Positions 35,515-48,400 of a DNA stretch of 64,000 bases are shown here, in pieces. The DNA lies in assembly GCA_029961685.1 (NCBI GenBank), contig JARWKL010000012.1:17903227-17967226 (forward strand), in the 5' to 3' direction. Made by a program: the position numbers and the translations under genes. The notes beneath the pieces are model-generated. The model was not told the origin of the DNA. It was given only the letters and a program-made list of their open reading frames with translations, and made no database searches. Numbering within the stretch: position 1 is the first letter of the stretch; each line of letters starts with the position of its first letter. Origin of the DNA: Aristolochia californica (taxonomy: Eukaryota; Streptophyta; Magnoliopsida; Piperales; Aristolochiaceae).

Positions 35515-36929
35515 TCCCACTATTTAAAAAACTCTCATTAAGCCACTTGTAGCTCAATATACGCTTTTTACAATGTCAATCTCCCCAAAGAGATTGCTGC
35601 TAGATTCTAGCTCTATTTACCCCTCTCTATCTAGATTCTATAGGTTCTAGATGAACCTTTCACAAATTTAAGTAAAAATAAAGGAAAAATGTACACCCTT
35701 ATTCAGTTAGATCTTCTCCTTGAGAGATCCAAGTTTCCTCTTCCTTAGCAGCACAATGTCAAATGATTGAAGGATCTTTCTTGACTATATGAAGGAAAGG
35801 ATGGGATGGAAAGAGATGTGGAATTTCAAAGATTATGTTTCACTATTTCACTCTAAAGCACTTTTGAAAGATTTTACAAGATTGAGAGTAAAGAGTTGAA
35901 GTATTTGACAATAAACACTCATTAACATCTCAATACACAGTTCAGTGGCCTATTTATAACTTCCCCATCTTATACTAGCCATTAGTTTCCCATTTATAAA
36001 AATTAGTACTTTGATTGATCGATCATTGTAATGTGATTGATCGATCAATTAATGATAACGACTTCTTTTATGTCAAATAGTGATTTATTGATCGATGGAC
36101 TGATCGATCAATATGTTACCGTTAATCCAGAAAAGTTAAGTTGATTGATCATTGACAAGGGGATGATAGATCTATCAGAATACCCTCTTAATGTGCAATA
36201 CAAGTATGATCAATCAGTTCAATTCCTATAATTGATCATGCATTATATTCTTGATTGGCAAGATTCTATCTGATCGATCAATCAAGTGGGATGATTGATT
36301 ATTCCATATAAAATTTGCTTGTTTGGGCAAAATTGATTGATCAATCCAAATGAGATGATCGATCATGCTTTATAGCATGAAACGGCAATGTTATGGATGA
36401 TCAATCAATCGACTATGGTTGATCGATCATACTTTACGTTCTGGCCTACACACTTCTAGATGATCGATCATTGGTAGAGGTTGTTCGATAATTTCAATGT
36501 CAGTTCAACTATGTTGAATTTTAAAGCATGAGAATATTTTTCTCTATGTGATCTAACATGTTCTAAGTAATGTTTATGATGTTCCTAAACATGTCTATGC
36601 GCAATTTAGGACCTAAAGCTCCAATTTAACAATTGTACTCAAAGAAGGAAGTTTATAATAATCTCTTACATTGTGATTGAGTTTGGACATTTGACTTTAA
36701 TATTTGAACTTTAGTCTTCTCGTTGTCTTCTTCCTTTTGGGTACTTTTTCAAGAGACTTCCTTCAATGATGTTGAGGCCTTATGTAGGCTTGATCATTTT
36801 GAAGCTTTAGACCTTGAGATGCATTAACTCTTGAAGGTAAAGTATCTGACATATTAGATTCGCAAAATTTTATATCAATTGAGTTTTCTTATCATCAAAA
36901 GCAATATGGGAGTCAATCTACGATCAACA
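35515..36929 (-). mobile_element. SIRE-like LTR (minus), right arm of an inverted pair
   Basis: It runs from ACTCTCATTAAGCCACTTGT (inside the LTR) to the outer end CGATCAACA at 36929. It has at least twelve TGATCGATCA-type motifs between 36010 and 36490. It pairs in reverse with 34603-35440, so a transcript through both could form a stem of roughly 0.8-1 kb with a ~0.5-kb loop. Confidence 0.7.
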
Positions 36930-36934
36930 ATTTT

Positions 36935-37920
36935 ATTGTATAAACAAAATGACATGGTTCTCAAGGCATTTTAAAAGTCATGGGACATGAAAAAGACAAC
37001 CATTCGTGAGAATGAAAATTTTAGAACTATGAACTCGGAAAAGCTTCTTAGAATCCTTCTAACATATGATATAGGACCTCAAGAAGTTGAGAAAAGGCAA
37101 CCTAACAGAAAAACCATTGCTCTAAAGGCCAAAGTTAGTGCTAAAAGTGTTTCTAGTGAAGAAAGCTCCGATGAGATGAGTTTCATTACTAGACATTTAC
37201 AAAGAATGTATATGAAAACAAAAAACTTTAGAAAAGGCCAAACCAGAACTCAAAATGACAAATCATTCAAGAAATCTTATGTGTGTTTTTTTTGTGATAG
37301 ACCAAGGCATAGAAGGAACAATTTCCCAAACCTAGAAGGAATAAGCCCTTCCTCAAGCAAAGATCCCAAGATCAAGAAGAAGAAAGTTTTGATCTCAGTT
37401 TGGGATACTATGGATGATGAGTCAAGCCACCACTCCAAAGAAGAAGAAAGCGATATTGGACTCATGGCTATTGAAGATGATGATAAGTCTATCACTTCCG
37501 AACAGGTAAGTGACTCAGATTATGAAAATGAGATTAAATTGTTATTATAAAAATTAATTCATAGTCTAAATAGATACAAAAAAAAGTGCAATGCTCAAAG
37601 ACATGAGATTTCAAAGCTCAAGGAGGAGATTAGTGCCTTAAAGGAAGCAAATGAGAGCCATATGGCCAATGCTTCAAGGTAAAGTGGATTAATAGACAAG
37701 CTATCATGTGATAGACTTGCTTTTGAAATGAATAACATAGATGCAGAACAACAAGTTAAAGCTCCATCACAAAAATCACACCCAAGAGGAAAGTTGGGAA
37801 GAACAAGAAAAGGCAAATTAAAAAATTCACTGCCATTCCTTGCATTTGATGCTATTATGATAATGAAATGGATCATTATGCCCACATTTGCCTATTAAGA
37901 ACGCCAATGGCATCAAACAA
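36935..37920 (+). pseudogene. SIRE-like copia gag remnant with zinc knuckle
   Basis: The frame 36987-37550 (187 codons) contains MNSEKLLRILLTYDIGPQEVE, NRKTIALKAKVS, SSEESSDEMSFITRHLQRM, a CCHC-type knuckle region CFFCDRPRHRRNNFP (first two Cys and a His kept, last Cys lost), VLISVWDTMDDESS and IGLMAIEDDD; this is the order seen in SIRE/Maximus gag. Downstream to 37920 a second frame gives a coiled-coil piece (KCNAQRHEISKLKEEISALKEAN). The N-terminal gag core is missing: the minus LTR ending at 36929 sits where it should be. 37920-39650 shows no gene. Confidence 0.8.
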
Positions 37921-39649
37921 CGTTGGGTACTCAAAACAACCGAAAGAGTTGTGGTAACCCACTAGAACAAGGGAAAACAAGTTTGGTTAAGTTTTGGATA
38001 TAGAAAAGGTCCCCCTTACAATGTTGATGGTTGGACTTCTCTATTGTGTAGGGACAATGCACTTGGGGCAGCCATGACCTAATTAATTAAGCCAAATTAG
38101 CCACTGATCGAACTGACAAACCTGGTGTGATCAACAAGGTTTAACCCATTTGGGGCCATGGAGTGTTTTATCCCTCTATTGGGTGCAATTGAATCAACCT
38201 GACAATCTGGTTGAAGTCTCATAACACCAGTCAAAATAGATGAAGTAAATTGGGAATTAAGTATTTCGATAAAACTAATAAGAAGTAAGTGTTTTTTAAA
38301 AGAGTGAGAAGCTTTATAGGATATACAACTTCAAATTGGGCACAAATGCTTGTATTGTTTGTACAAGGTACATTTTCTATAGCCATACTACATTATACAA
38401 AGTTTGTAAGATCGTGAAGGAAATAATTCAATAACATTATCAAGTCTTAATAAAACAACTCAAGAAAAACTAAAGCAAAATCATGTAATATGGTCAGTAC
38501 ACTGTGAATTTCACAGAGGAGAAGAACCTTTCAGCATCTTATCCAATTGATGGGTGGGTCTCTATGTTGTGATATTGCAGGAGACAGAAACAAAAAAACT
38601 CTGAACTTGCACAGAAGAAACATAAACAGAAAAAGTTATAGTCTCAACCAAAAATGGAGCCCAAAGAATAGACAAAGAGACACGTTGGGTGTGAGCTGTG
38701 GTTAATAGATAAAAGGAGAATCCCTTGCAACATATCTAATCCTTGAGGAGAAGGTGAGCCCCAGAAGTGTCCTTCGCTTCCAAAAATGTCTTCAAACATG
38801 TCGGATAGGCCTCACTTGTCGAATCAGCTTCTTCCATGAAATGAATTTTGAATAGACAAAGTTAACAAATTCTTTTATGTCCACCATCCACCCTCTGCAT
38901 GCTTTCTTTATATTTCAGAAATCTCTTCACACTGAAAAGCTAACTCACGTGAGATGTGATGCTGTAGCCATGGTGGGATTAGAAAAAATTTGAGAATGTA
39001 TTGAATACCAAAAATTTGATATGCATAGCAGACCAGTGATGATCAGGTGTGATGGAATAGAAAAATCACTTTAGAAGGGCTTATCCATCTTATGTGGCAT
39101 CTGCCAACAAATTGTAGTCCTAAAGAATTGCCTAATGTGAGTTTATGTTAATGACAAACATGTAATCTGTTGTCCTAAAGATCCTTATAAAGTTAACTTT
39201 GATGACAAACATTTAGTAACCAATTGTAAAATTTAACTGAGCAACTTGGGCAAAAAAAAGTCTCTGGTAGTACACCCAATGCATGTGAAAAACCCTAAGC
39301 AATCATATAAAAGATACCGACGGTCGACCATCCGATGGCCACTCGAACCGATAGGAGAGAGAAAAGGCCTTGTTTGTAATCATTCACTTGGACAATTGGA
39401 CAAGAAAAATGTACAAAAGTGTAACGAAAAAGGAGGCATAAGATCAGGTGACCCATGCAAATAGGCCTAAAGGGAAGAAGGAATGACAAAGAAGTACAAA
39501 CGATATAGGCCTCAATTGGACGAGATGAGAGAGGAAAGGCTTTGTAAGAACTCATTTAGCTTATTGAACGAACGCCTTGAAGAAATGAGAGAAACAAAAC
39601 ATGAAGGTCAACTGGACAACTGGCTCACCATAAATTGTAAGCCATTTTC

Positions 39650-40258
39650 CATTATGTTTAGCAAGTTTGATAAATGGCTCCCCCTTAAGCTATGCATATA
39701 TCATTTTAGCTTTTACGTTTCAATTTGTAATTGTTAGTGTGCCTAGTGGGTCTAAATTTTTTTTTCTCCCCCTTTTTGTCATGATAGTCAAATGAGAAAC
39801 ATGAGTAGCAAAAAGATTGGTTCAAATGCCATTTCACATATAGATTTTCATATTTACAAAAGGTATGTAAGTACACGTATTCAAATGTAAATACAAGGAT
39901 ATGTAACTACATTGGAGTCAACAAAAAAAGTATTTGAGGACAACTAGGATGGCAAAGTAGATTGACTAATGATAGCTTGAAACATACTCTCGAGCCTCTC
40001 AAAACTAGTTTGAATCTCTGTTTACCGGTCTTCAATTGCTCTTGGGTGCTCAAGGGATGGCAGCTTGTATAGCCCGAATGTCGTCTATCGCTTCCTCAAG
40101 TGCAGTCACATGGTCCATAGAGTAAGAGGCTTCATTTGTAGTCCTCCTCCTCTTGGAGAATTCAAATTGGTTGGCTTGGGGTTTGGGGTTCATCTCATCC
40201 AAGTATTGTGCTGCAAATGGTGTATAAGATCTTCTTCCCGTATAAAATGGCAGTTAAC
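39650..40258 (-). pseudogene. C-terminal part of the extra ORF and 3' trailer of a SIRE-like element
   Basis: Minus frame near 40200-40040: NPKPQANQFEFSKRRRTTNE and TALEEAIDDIRAIQAA, matching the end of the ORF at 777-1088. It is followed leftward by GACAAAAAGGGGGAG (about 39765) and a purine tract at about 39675, the same order as at 378-660. The ORF continues at 42775 after an inserted element. Confidence 0.6.
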
Positions 40259-42773
40259 TATATCTTCCAATACTCCCTCTCAAGTTGATAGTCTCTTTGT
40301 TCTTTTCCAAGAGACCCAATTGGCATAATATAAGAGAAAGTAAAATCACTCCTAGCCATAAGACATCGCTCCATACTCCAGTCAAATGGTCATAGTCAAA
40401 AATATTTTCCACTCAATTTCACACGCGGAAAAGTAGCCCTACTGTGGGGCACAAAGACTACCCACTTTCTTAGGGTAGCTAAAAAAAACACCTCTTGGGT
40501 GAATAATAGACTTGACTCGTGTTGGATGTTGGGCACACTCTTCTCCTCTGTAGGTAGTGGGTCTATATGCATTGTTCATAAGTGTATTAATAAGTTCCTC
40601 CATCACAATGTCCCAACATAGAGCACTGACTCTCAAATGGTAGGAGTAAAACTACAAGTAAGGGGGTAAAGAGTAATCATTGGAAGATAATATTTTAGAG
40701 CCACTATGTGCTTTCTTCTTCATCAGGATAACTAATGCAGACAACTATCAGCAACTGTGAAGTCCTCCTTCAATAATAATATCTTAATCAGAGAAACACA
40801 ATAGTAGCAGCTGAAATGGGCCTGGGCCCAAATAACACGTACCAAATAGGCAGTTGTTATATAGCAGTGGATAACCAATAGGTAGTAAAAGTCTTTAAGA
40901 GCAATAAGGACATATAAGATAATTTGCAACAAGTTCATCCTTGAATAAGGAAGTTTTGCACTAAGTAATAAGTTAAGGATAATCCAAGGTAATAATCAAG
41001 CTGGAGTCAAGCCGGTAGCATATAGCAGATAGCAGATAACACAGTGAGTGAGTGAATTGAGTAATAGGCTGCCAATAATAAGTTGAACCAAATGCTACTT
41101 GATAATCAATAAATCAAACAATCTCCAATGTGCTCATCCTTCATAGTTCTCCTTCTATTCTCCCCCTCAAGTTGGGAGATAATGTCAATGATCCCATCTT
41201 GAAGTCTAACAAATATTTTGCAAGTTCAAGTGTTAATCCACCGCTTGTATGATCAAGTAAAAGAAGGCTAGTATCAACAACGTCACTAGCTCAAATATTG
41301 TAAACCAAGTAACTCAAGCCAAGCCAAATATTTCAATATTTTCTTACCTTGATTTTTTAGGCAAGGATACCAAATCAAATTCTTTGTAATATTTTGAAAT
41401 ACCAATAAAACCTCACAAAATTCGTGGCTGAAAAAATATTCTAAATAAGGTAGTTTCCTCCAATTGGTGCCAACTTAGCAATCAAAGAAGACACTTTTCC
41501 TTGCCTTTTTTTTCTTGAAATCTTTAGGCAAGACAATCTTTGACAAATAAATCAAGTAAAGTTTCTAAAAATAAGATGATCTTTTAAAGATTCTTTCCAG
41601 ATATTGTTAGTTAACAAACAAAAACTTTCCAAGGGTAGATAAAGAGATATTTTCTTGATATTTTTTTTTATCAATAACAGCAACTCAAAAAGAAGCAAAA
41701 AATTTGGCTTAAATGATCTTCGCATGTAACAATATACCAACATAACCTTTGATTCTTCCAATATGAATATCACCTTAAATATAGATCAAATTGACATGAA
41801 AATTTCTCCTTATTAAACTAGACTTAAATACACTTCAACCAAGTATAACTTTTCTTCAAAAAATATATTTCTTTAAAATAAATTATCTAATAGATTTCGG
41901 ACTTTATAATCTGGCCGAACTGAGTATTGTTTCTTCTTTGGCCAATATGACCATTGACTCTTCCAAGATTGATATCTCCAAATAAAAACCTTAGAATGGG
42001 AACTAGTTGAATATTTAAGAAAATTAACTTACAATTCTTTCTTTTTATATGTAATTCTCTATAGAAAATATTTTCTTGATGGCATAAAATGGCTCAAAAG
42101 TTGAAGCTTTTTGTTGCTGCATAAAACATTTCTGATGTTTTACCTTTGCTGCTTCAGATGTTGATTTATCATTCTAAAGAAATCTAATTTTAATTACTCA
42201 TTTTGATTTGGAAACTAGACTCAAATATCTTTCCAACGGTATATAATTTTCTATATGAAAAATACATCAAGAGAATGAAACATTGAAATTGAGAAATAAG
42301 ACTTAAAGAAAAAACGAGAAACTCCCTTTTTTTTTTTTTTCTTCTTCCTCCCTTTCCTCTCCATCTTCTTCTCCTTTTACATCTCAGATCGTTGTCCGCT
42401 CTGATACTATGTTGTAACTCAAGATGCCATGATGTATAATCACAGTAGAGGAGGATTAAGAAGTGAGAAGAAGAAGAAAAATAGTTTTAGAGATAAGGTT
42501 TTAGGAGGAGGAGAAGAAGAGTGAAGAATTTGGAGAAGAGGAGAAAGATTAGGGTAATGGACTTATCCAAACTCTCCCTCTTAAGATATATTTATAGATA
42601 TCAAAAGTACTAATATTACAAGAATACCCTTCACCATAGTAAGAGTGAATAAGAAACATAAATCATAAACTAATTACATCAGTGTCAACTTTATGAGATG
42701 AATCTTTATTTACCATCATATCACCACTGTGTGGGCCTTCTCCTTGGTATGTGGGTTTGAGCCCATCTTCTAC
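40259..42773 (-). mobile_element. Non-coding LTR element (LARD-like), copy 2, inserted in the extra ORF
   Basis: The right (5') LTR is 42412-42773: it starts TGTTGTAACTC, and left of it is GCTCTGATACTA, a tRNA-iMet primer site on minus. At the left end CTCCCTCTCAAGTTG (about 40273) is the reverse of a purine tract; the 3' LTR beyond it is almost wholly lost. The interior has no coding frames but matches the interior of 50647-54326 in long blocks: CACCTCTTGGGTGAA, TATAGATCAAATTGACAT, TTTCTTCTTYGGCCAA. It disrupts the ORF whose halves are at 42775 and 40258. Confidence 0.65.
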
Positions 42774-42774
42774 A

Positions 42775-43604
42775 CACTTGGCAAAGCCAAACTTTCTACC
42801 TTTGTCTCACCGATGGAAATTTTCTTCGTTATGTCCACACATTCCTCATCGATGAGGTCCACTCCACATCATCAAAGGATGGTGGCAATCTCTTGAGCAA
42901 ACAGGAGGTCGTCCACTCTTGAACTCAACGTTATATCCATCATCCCACATACCATGAAATATTCAAAATTAAGTCTCATCCTCTATATAATGACCCACAT
43001 CCAAAAGATGTCAGTCGTGGTCAGACAGGAGAATATCTCCTTCCACGGGTTGAGAACGTGGGCGACAATTTCCATCACGACCTACTGTGCCATGGTGAGG
43101 TCCTTAATCTTGACCTCATATGAGTTCCCGATAGTCTACCCAAACACCAATAAGATAGCATCTTGAATATTCTAGGGGCAGTCACAGTGGAGGTTCACCA
43201 GTCAATTCTCCTTAACGTATCTTGTCATCCCCATAAAGGTATTGCCAAGTAAGTCATTGAGCTCCATAGATTGTGTAGACATTGTGGTCTTCTTGACATA
43301 TGATGTCAACTTCAAAGTGTTGGGGCTAAGCTCTTCCACTTCCAAGTTCGAGTAGCAGACCTTTACCAAAAGTGGGTAAATGACCTCCTCTCACTCCAAC
43401 AAGCCCATGTAGGGGGCAAACATATTCTCAAAACCTTCTATTTCTCCATTTCAAATTCCACATCCACCTTGCTCTATTCAACGATACTTTTCAAGGCAAA
43501 CTGTTGAAAGTACTACTTTGTTGCTGAGTCTGGAAATGCTTGTGCCAATTTGTCATTTCCTCGCACACGTCAACCTCCTTTGTGGGACTCTTCTTATTTG
43601 CCAT
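42775..43604 (-). pseudogene. N-terminal and central part of extra ORF (putative plant transposon protein domain)
   Basis: It begins at ATG 43604 (MANKKSPTKEVDVCEEMTN) on minus. The body, with a few stops and shifts, reads FENMFAPYMGLLE, YPLLVKVCYSNLEVEELSPN, LKLTSYVKKTTMSTQSMELN, DLLGNTFMGMTRYV, MAQ.VVMEIVAHVLNPWKEI, TTTDIFWMWVII and DDLLFAQEIATIL. The pattern 'LVKxFYxNLxVEE...VRGxxIxLxxxxLNxLLG...VAHILxPRxGxFxxLTxxDxFxMWxLL' is what I know from the PF20167 'putative plant transposon protein' domain. It lies about 400 bp downstream of a copia pol end (44006) on the same strand, so it is a separate ORF between pol and the 3' LTR. Function unknown. Confidence 0.65.
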
Positions 43605-43837
43605 TACTTTTGTACAAACAATTATTGTATTTTGGATTTGGTGAAAAAAGTAAGAAAAAAGGAGGGTCTTACCTTGGATTTGAAAGTCAGGTGCCTAAAA
43701 AATCTAAAGGGAATGTGATTGAAGGTTATGTAACTCTATGAATGGCTAGGGTTTGAGGTTTGGAATGATTTAGAATGAAAAAATGAAGTGAAAGTCCATT
43801 TAAAATTCTTCAACTTCTCATTTTTTATTGTGAATGA

Positions 43838-43870
43838 TCGATCATTCTATTTTGATTGATCGATCAATGA
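43838..43870. repeat. Pair of TGATCGATCA-type palindromes between pol and the extra ORF
   Basis: GAATGATCGATCATTC (a 16-bp perfect palindrome) and TTGATTGATCGATCAAT lie in the non-coding gap between the pol end and the extra ORF, the same motif that fills the family's LTRs. Confidence 0.8.
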
Positions 43871-44005
43871 CTTATGCAGAGCGATTGAAATGTAATCTTT
43901 TGATTTTCACTTCACTCTTATAACACTAGTGGTGTTGTATATGTTCTTTAAGCTCATGTTTTTCGGCCAAGTGGATCAAGGTGGGTTGCTCATACCTAGT
44001 TATCC

Positions 44006-44200
44006 TCAAAGTTTTGAGAAATGATCAAATCCTAATGACTTCATAACAATGTACACTAGTTGATTTTCAATGGAATCAAATTCAATTCTAACTACCTTGG
44101 TTTGAACCCATTCTATGATGAAATTATGCCTTATTTTTCTATCTTTTAATCTCTTTCGTGTAAATTCCAAACTAATAGTGTTAATATTAATGAAATTTCC
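44006..44200 (-). pseudogene. C-terminal end of SIRE-like copia pol (RNase H tail)
   Basis: Minus frame: KDRKIRHNFIIEWVQTKVVR, EFDSIENQLVYIVMKSLGFD. It matches the copia end 'RTKHIDxRHHFIRDxVxKxxVxLEFVxTxNQLADIFTKPLxxxRF'. Only this tail is present. The element continues leftward into the extra ORF. Confidence 0.7.
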
Positions 44201-44679
44201 CAAACACGAGTTCTCGAGCAATGAATACTAATAGAGAAACATCGATAACAAAATATTTGGTGTTATTTGTGACGTGTGAATTTTATTTTTCATTCACTTA
44301 AATTCTTACACACTAAAGATTTAATTTGTAAAACTCAATCCCCACTCCCACGACCGCCAGAGAAGCCACATGGGCCAACACAACAATATTAAATCAACCT
44401 CTTAACTCTTCATCATTCAATACATAATTTGTACACCATTTGGTAACTCTTGAAGTCCATATTGGTGTTGACACTAGAGTTCATAGTCCGACTTTTGCGG
44501 TTTCGCATGAAGCCTCACAAACAATAGGTATTGACACAAAAGAGTGGATCAAACCCACATTAATCAATACTTGAGCCTGATGTTGGAAAATAAAAAGAGT
44601 ACCTTCAAAGACAATTTGGAGGCATGTGCATCATGTTGATATTGCAAAACCTCTCCCTTGAGTATAAGGTAGCTGATGG

Positions 44680-45350
44680 TTGTAGCTACATGTGAGGATA
44701 ATTTTTTATTTGGTATCCCATCTCCATGCATTTAAAACCTATAAGGTTTTCCTCCATGCTTCTTCCCACTTTGGGACATGTTTTTGAGGAGTTGCTTTTG
44801 TTTTCTCTCCTCTTAAACGACTCTTGTCCCCTTTGGCACCAATCATGATCAAAGCAACTATAACATTTATGATCTAACATTTCTTGCATAAGTCTGGAAG
44901 TTACCTTTGATATACGGTCAAAAAACCCTCTCAAATTTTTTAACCATATGATTAATAGAGATAACCGATAATATTTATCGGTAATCTCAAATCCCTAGAT
45001 AAATATATAATTTTAGTGATAATGTTTATCATGTAAAATTTTATCTCTTTGTAACCTATAAATACCTAAATTGATGAATGTAATCATGATATCCATCAGC
45101 AACGATGTTGGGAGACTATTGTGCTAGCTCAGCAAATTTTGCTTCATATTAAACAATCGTCATATCTCCTTGCATCAATTCTAGGAATTCTACTTCTACC
45201 CAGGAAATATTTTGCAAGAAATCTCTCCCATGACATCAAATTTCCCACAACCATTCTCTTGGTCAACGCCCACCAATGTTCTTCTTCTCCTTCAAGCATG
45301 AAAACTACCAAAAGTACTCTTTGCTCATCTTGACATCACATGACTTTAAA
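44680..45350 (-). pseudogene. Ty3/gypsy gag remnant
   Basis: Minus-strand pieces in order: VFMLEGEEEHWWALTKRMV, LMSWERFLAKYF, then (shifted) WVEVEFLELMQGDMTIV.YEAKFAELAQ, then MLDHKCYSCFDHD, KRRENKSNSSKTCPKVGR and a degenerate knuckle CMEMGYQIKNYPHM. This is the retrotransposon gag domain (PF03732: 'LxGxAxxWW...W..F...F...YFP...FLxLxQGxMTVxEYxxxFxxLxxyaP') followed by a zinc knuckle. It has several stops and shifts and no pol behind it. It probably goes with the long LTR on its right. Confidence 0.8.
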
Positions 45351-45419
45351 AATAAAAATTTATTCCAACTACATTAACCACCAAAAATTTACAAAGTTTT
45401 GGGAATGATGAGACCTGTA

Positions 45420-48400
45420 AATTTTTTTTTTTTTTGTAGCAGAATATTACTAAGTCCTACCCTAGGCTGACAGATATCATACTCATTCTACCCTAACTAC
45501 TTCCTAACATTTCATTTGTCATACAATACCAATATACTTGCTTACACATTGTCCCTCCAAAACTTATACCAACAATTCATAATTAATAGGACTCGAAATC
45601 TGCCTACCCTAATCTTCAACTGATAGTCCTTCAACACTTTTGTGTCAGTATCATCAATGAAGATATATTTCTTCCTCACTCTTCTAAAAAAATGTTTACA
45701 AAAAAAAGGATGAGCAATAATGCCCAATAAGTTCCACTAGTGGTCAAAATGGAAATATTATGTGTTATACACATAATGAATCAAACTATTTATCTGTATT
45801 AAGAGGAAAATATCAGTGGTCCTTGTATCACTCAACCAGTTCATACTTCAACTAACACTTTAGCATTACACCCCTTTACACAATATCACACATCATTATC
45901 ATTACCTTTCCATTCTCAGCAGTATAGAATCACCATTGAGTCTAAACTCAAATGTAATACAAACATGAGCATGGAAACATAAACATCATTAGACATTACT
46001 CTACATTACCGGGTCAACAACATGTCACAATGATAGCACATGCAAGATGTATTTACTCATCACGTATTCGTGTCAGTTGAGCACGATCATACCCTCATTG
46101 ATTTCTCAACAAGGTCATTGATCCTCGCTATAGCTGAGGCACAACACACTTGATGCCAACTTGGAATGTTATTAATACAAAATTAACAGATTCACACTAT
46201 CCCTCAATTGGCATCACGAATGAGATCCTAATCCATCTCACTTGGCATCCCAAGTGAGGTCCACATCATCTTGTCATTACTCCCACATGGTTCACTTATT
46301 CCTCCTCTAGTTACCCAGCTAAGGCCCAACGCCCCCCCCCCCCACCAGGGCAATGTCTTACTTTTGAGTTTAGAAGTTCACATATAACCTTTAGATACTG
46401 AAGGCCAAAACTTTTCTTAACAACCCAATAGGTAGATTTCACATCCCTGGCCTCTATGTGAGGTGAGGTCCATAATACCAATGACTTAGTTTTGTAATTC
46501 AATTACCCTCAAACAAATTAGATCCATCCAATCCATTTGGAGGTTTACTAAATATTGAAGGTAAAATACAAACCACTAATTTCATAACACAATATTTAAC
46601 ACTACAAAATCAATCTTCAAAGAGGTGATGAATACTTTTATCAATACAAAACAGTGTATCAACATTTTAAGTATATTACTATGCATGGCTGTACCAAAGA
46701 TACTGAGTGTACCATTTGGTAATTTCTCCTTCCTAGTAGTTTAGGGATTGCCTTAGTTAAGAGGAGAATCCAAACAAGTCATCACTACTATGCCACATAG
46801 TGAGATGATGGATGCACATACTCATGCAAGTAAATGCAGCAAAAACAAACAATAACTCATGCAATTGGATTCAGCAGCTCAGCTTCCACTAATTTATTGG
46901 GTCATTATAACAAAGTCTTTAAATTTAATATTATTAGCTTCACCAAACTCTTTCAATCCCTCTAGCTTACAACAAAGCTTAATAGGGAAGCAATCTGCAA
47001 AACAATTTATGACTCGTGAAATAGAATCCCGCAATATTAACTAATATGGTTTGTCAATATAAACAAAAGATATCAAATTTAACATCATTAGGTTCACCAA
47101 ACCAGAATTCATTCCCTCTAAATAAATAGCCTACAACAAGGCTTAATAGAGAAGAACCCACAATACCATCTATAACTCATGCAATTGAATTCAACAACCA
47201 CAAGGAAGACCTTAATCTATACCCTTAATAACCGCAAAATTACCAATCTTCATGTGATTAAGTTAAACGAAAAGTTCCAAGATTAGTATCACTAATCTTC
47301 ATCTAATTAGAAATCAAACTACCTCTTTCTATAAGGATCAAATAGAGGATAATTTTTTTAAGAGTTTACAATCCATACAGATAAAAATTTCCAGACATAA
47401 ATTCAAAATCATCCAGCTATATTAGGTGAAAGGCCTGAGTTCCAACCTCTCTAATCTCCACTTAACCAAAAATTAAAACCCCTCCTTAATGAGGGTCTAA
47501 CAGGAACCTTCCAGCAATAAGTTAGTACTAAAATATGCAAATTACAGTTTCTTACCTACACGCCAACCCTTTCGGTTATATTAGAGAAAATACATCTTTA
47601 ATTAACCCAGAAATTTGAAATCCTACTTAACAAGGATCTAACAAGAAAGTTTCTATATAAAAATAATAATACAACATGCATATCCAAAATTCCTATCCTA
47701 CACTCAAAATCTTTTGGTTATACTAAAACTTTTCCTCCCTAACCTCTAACTAACCCAGAAATTTAGAACCCCTCATTAACAAATACTTAACTGAAAGAAA
47801 ATTTGTAAAAGAGGAGCATAACATTCACCATAAAAATCTAACAACCCAACCTCATATCTTTCTACTGTATTGAGCCATAACACCTCATATTCAACATCAA
47901 TAACCCCGCCTAAATCAGAAAAGAGGAAGATTGGAGTTCTGTTTCCTAAGAACTGAAAGAGGAGAGCACAAAAGAAAAGAAATTCAGAGGAAGGAGAGGG
48001 GAGACACATGAATCTTTTTCCCTCTTCTTCTTCTCTTAGAACTTTTCCTACTCTCTATTCTTCTCTCTTCTCCTCCTCCCTTCACTGAGCGCTTCCTCTC
48101 TTGTTTCTCTCTTTTTTTGTCTCTAGGACTTTCTCGAAACCTCTCCTTTATCTCTTCTTTGCCCCTTTCTTTTCCTGTTATTTACCAACACACCCTTGCC
48201 CCATCTAATTCTTCAAAACTCCTCATGTTCCATATTCTTCTAGGTGGTACCTTCTCATAGCCTAATTGTTTTGTTATTCTCCCTTTCTATTTAAGACTCT
48301 TAAGCAAAATTGTGACACTTTTAACTTTCCTTGCTATTGCTATATGTGGATGTAACTTGAATGGGGATTACTTACCAATGATATCTTCTCTAAAAAGTAG

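Noticed and set aside
22110..36500. GATCGATC-rich zones as a CRISPR-like or bacterial repeat
   Set aside because: Plant genomic context, irregular spacing, and location inside LTRs; no cas genes or regular spacers.
38690..39000. Possible exon on minus near 38.8 kb (a frame containing FEDIFGSEGHFWG)
   Set aside because: No splice-consistent extension and no recognised family; too weak to list as a gene.
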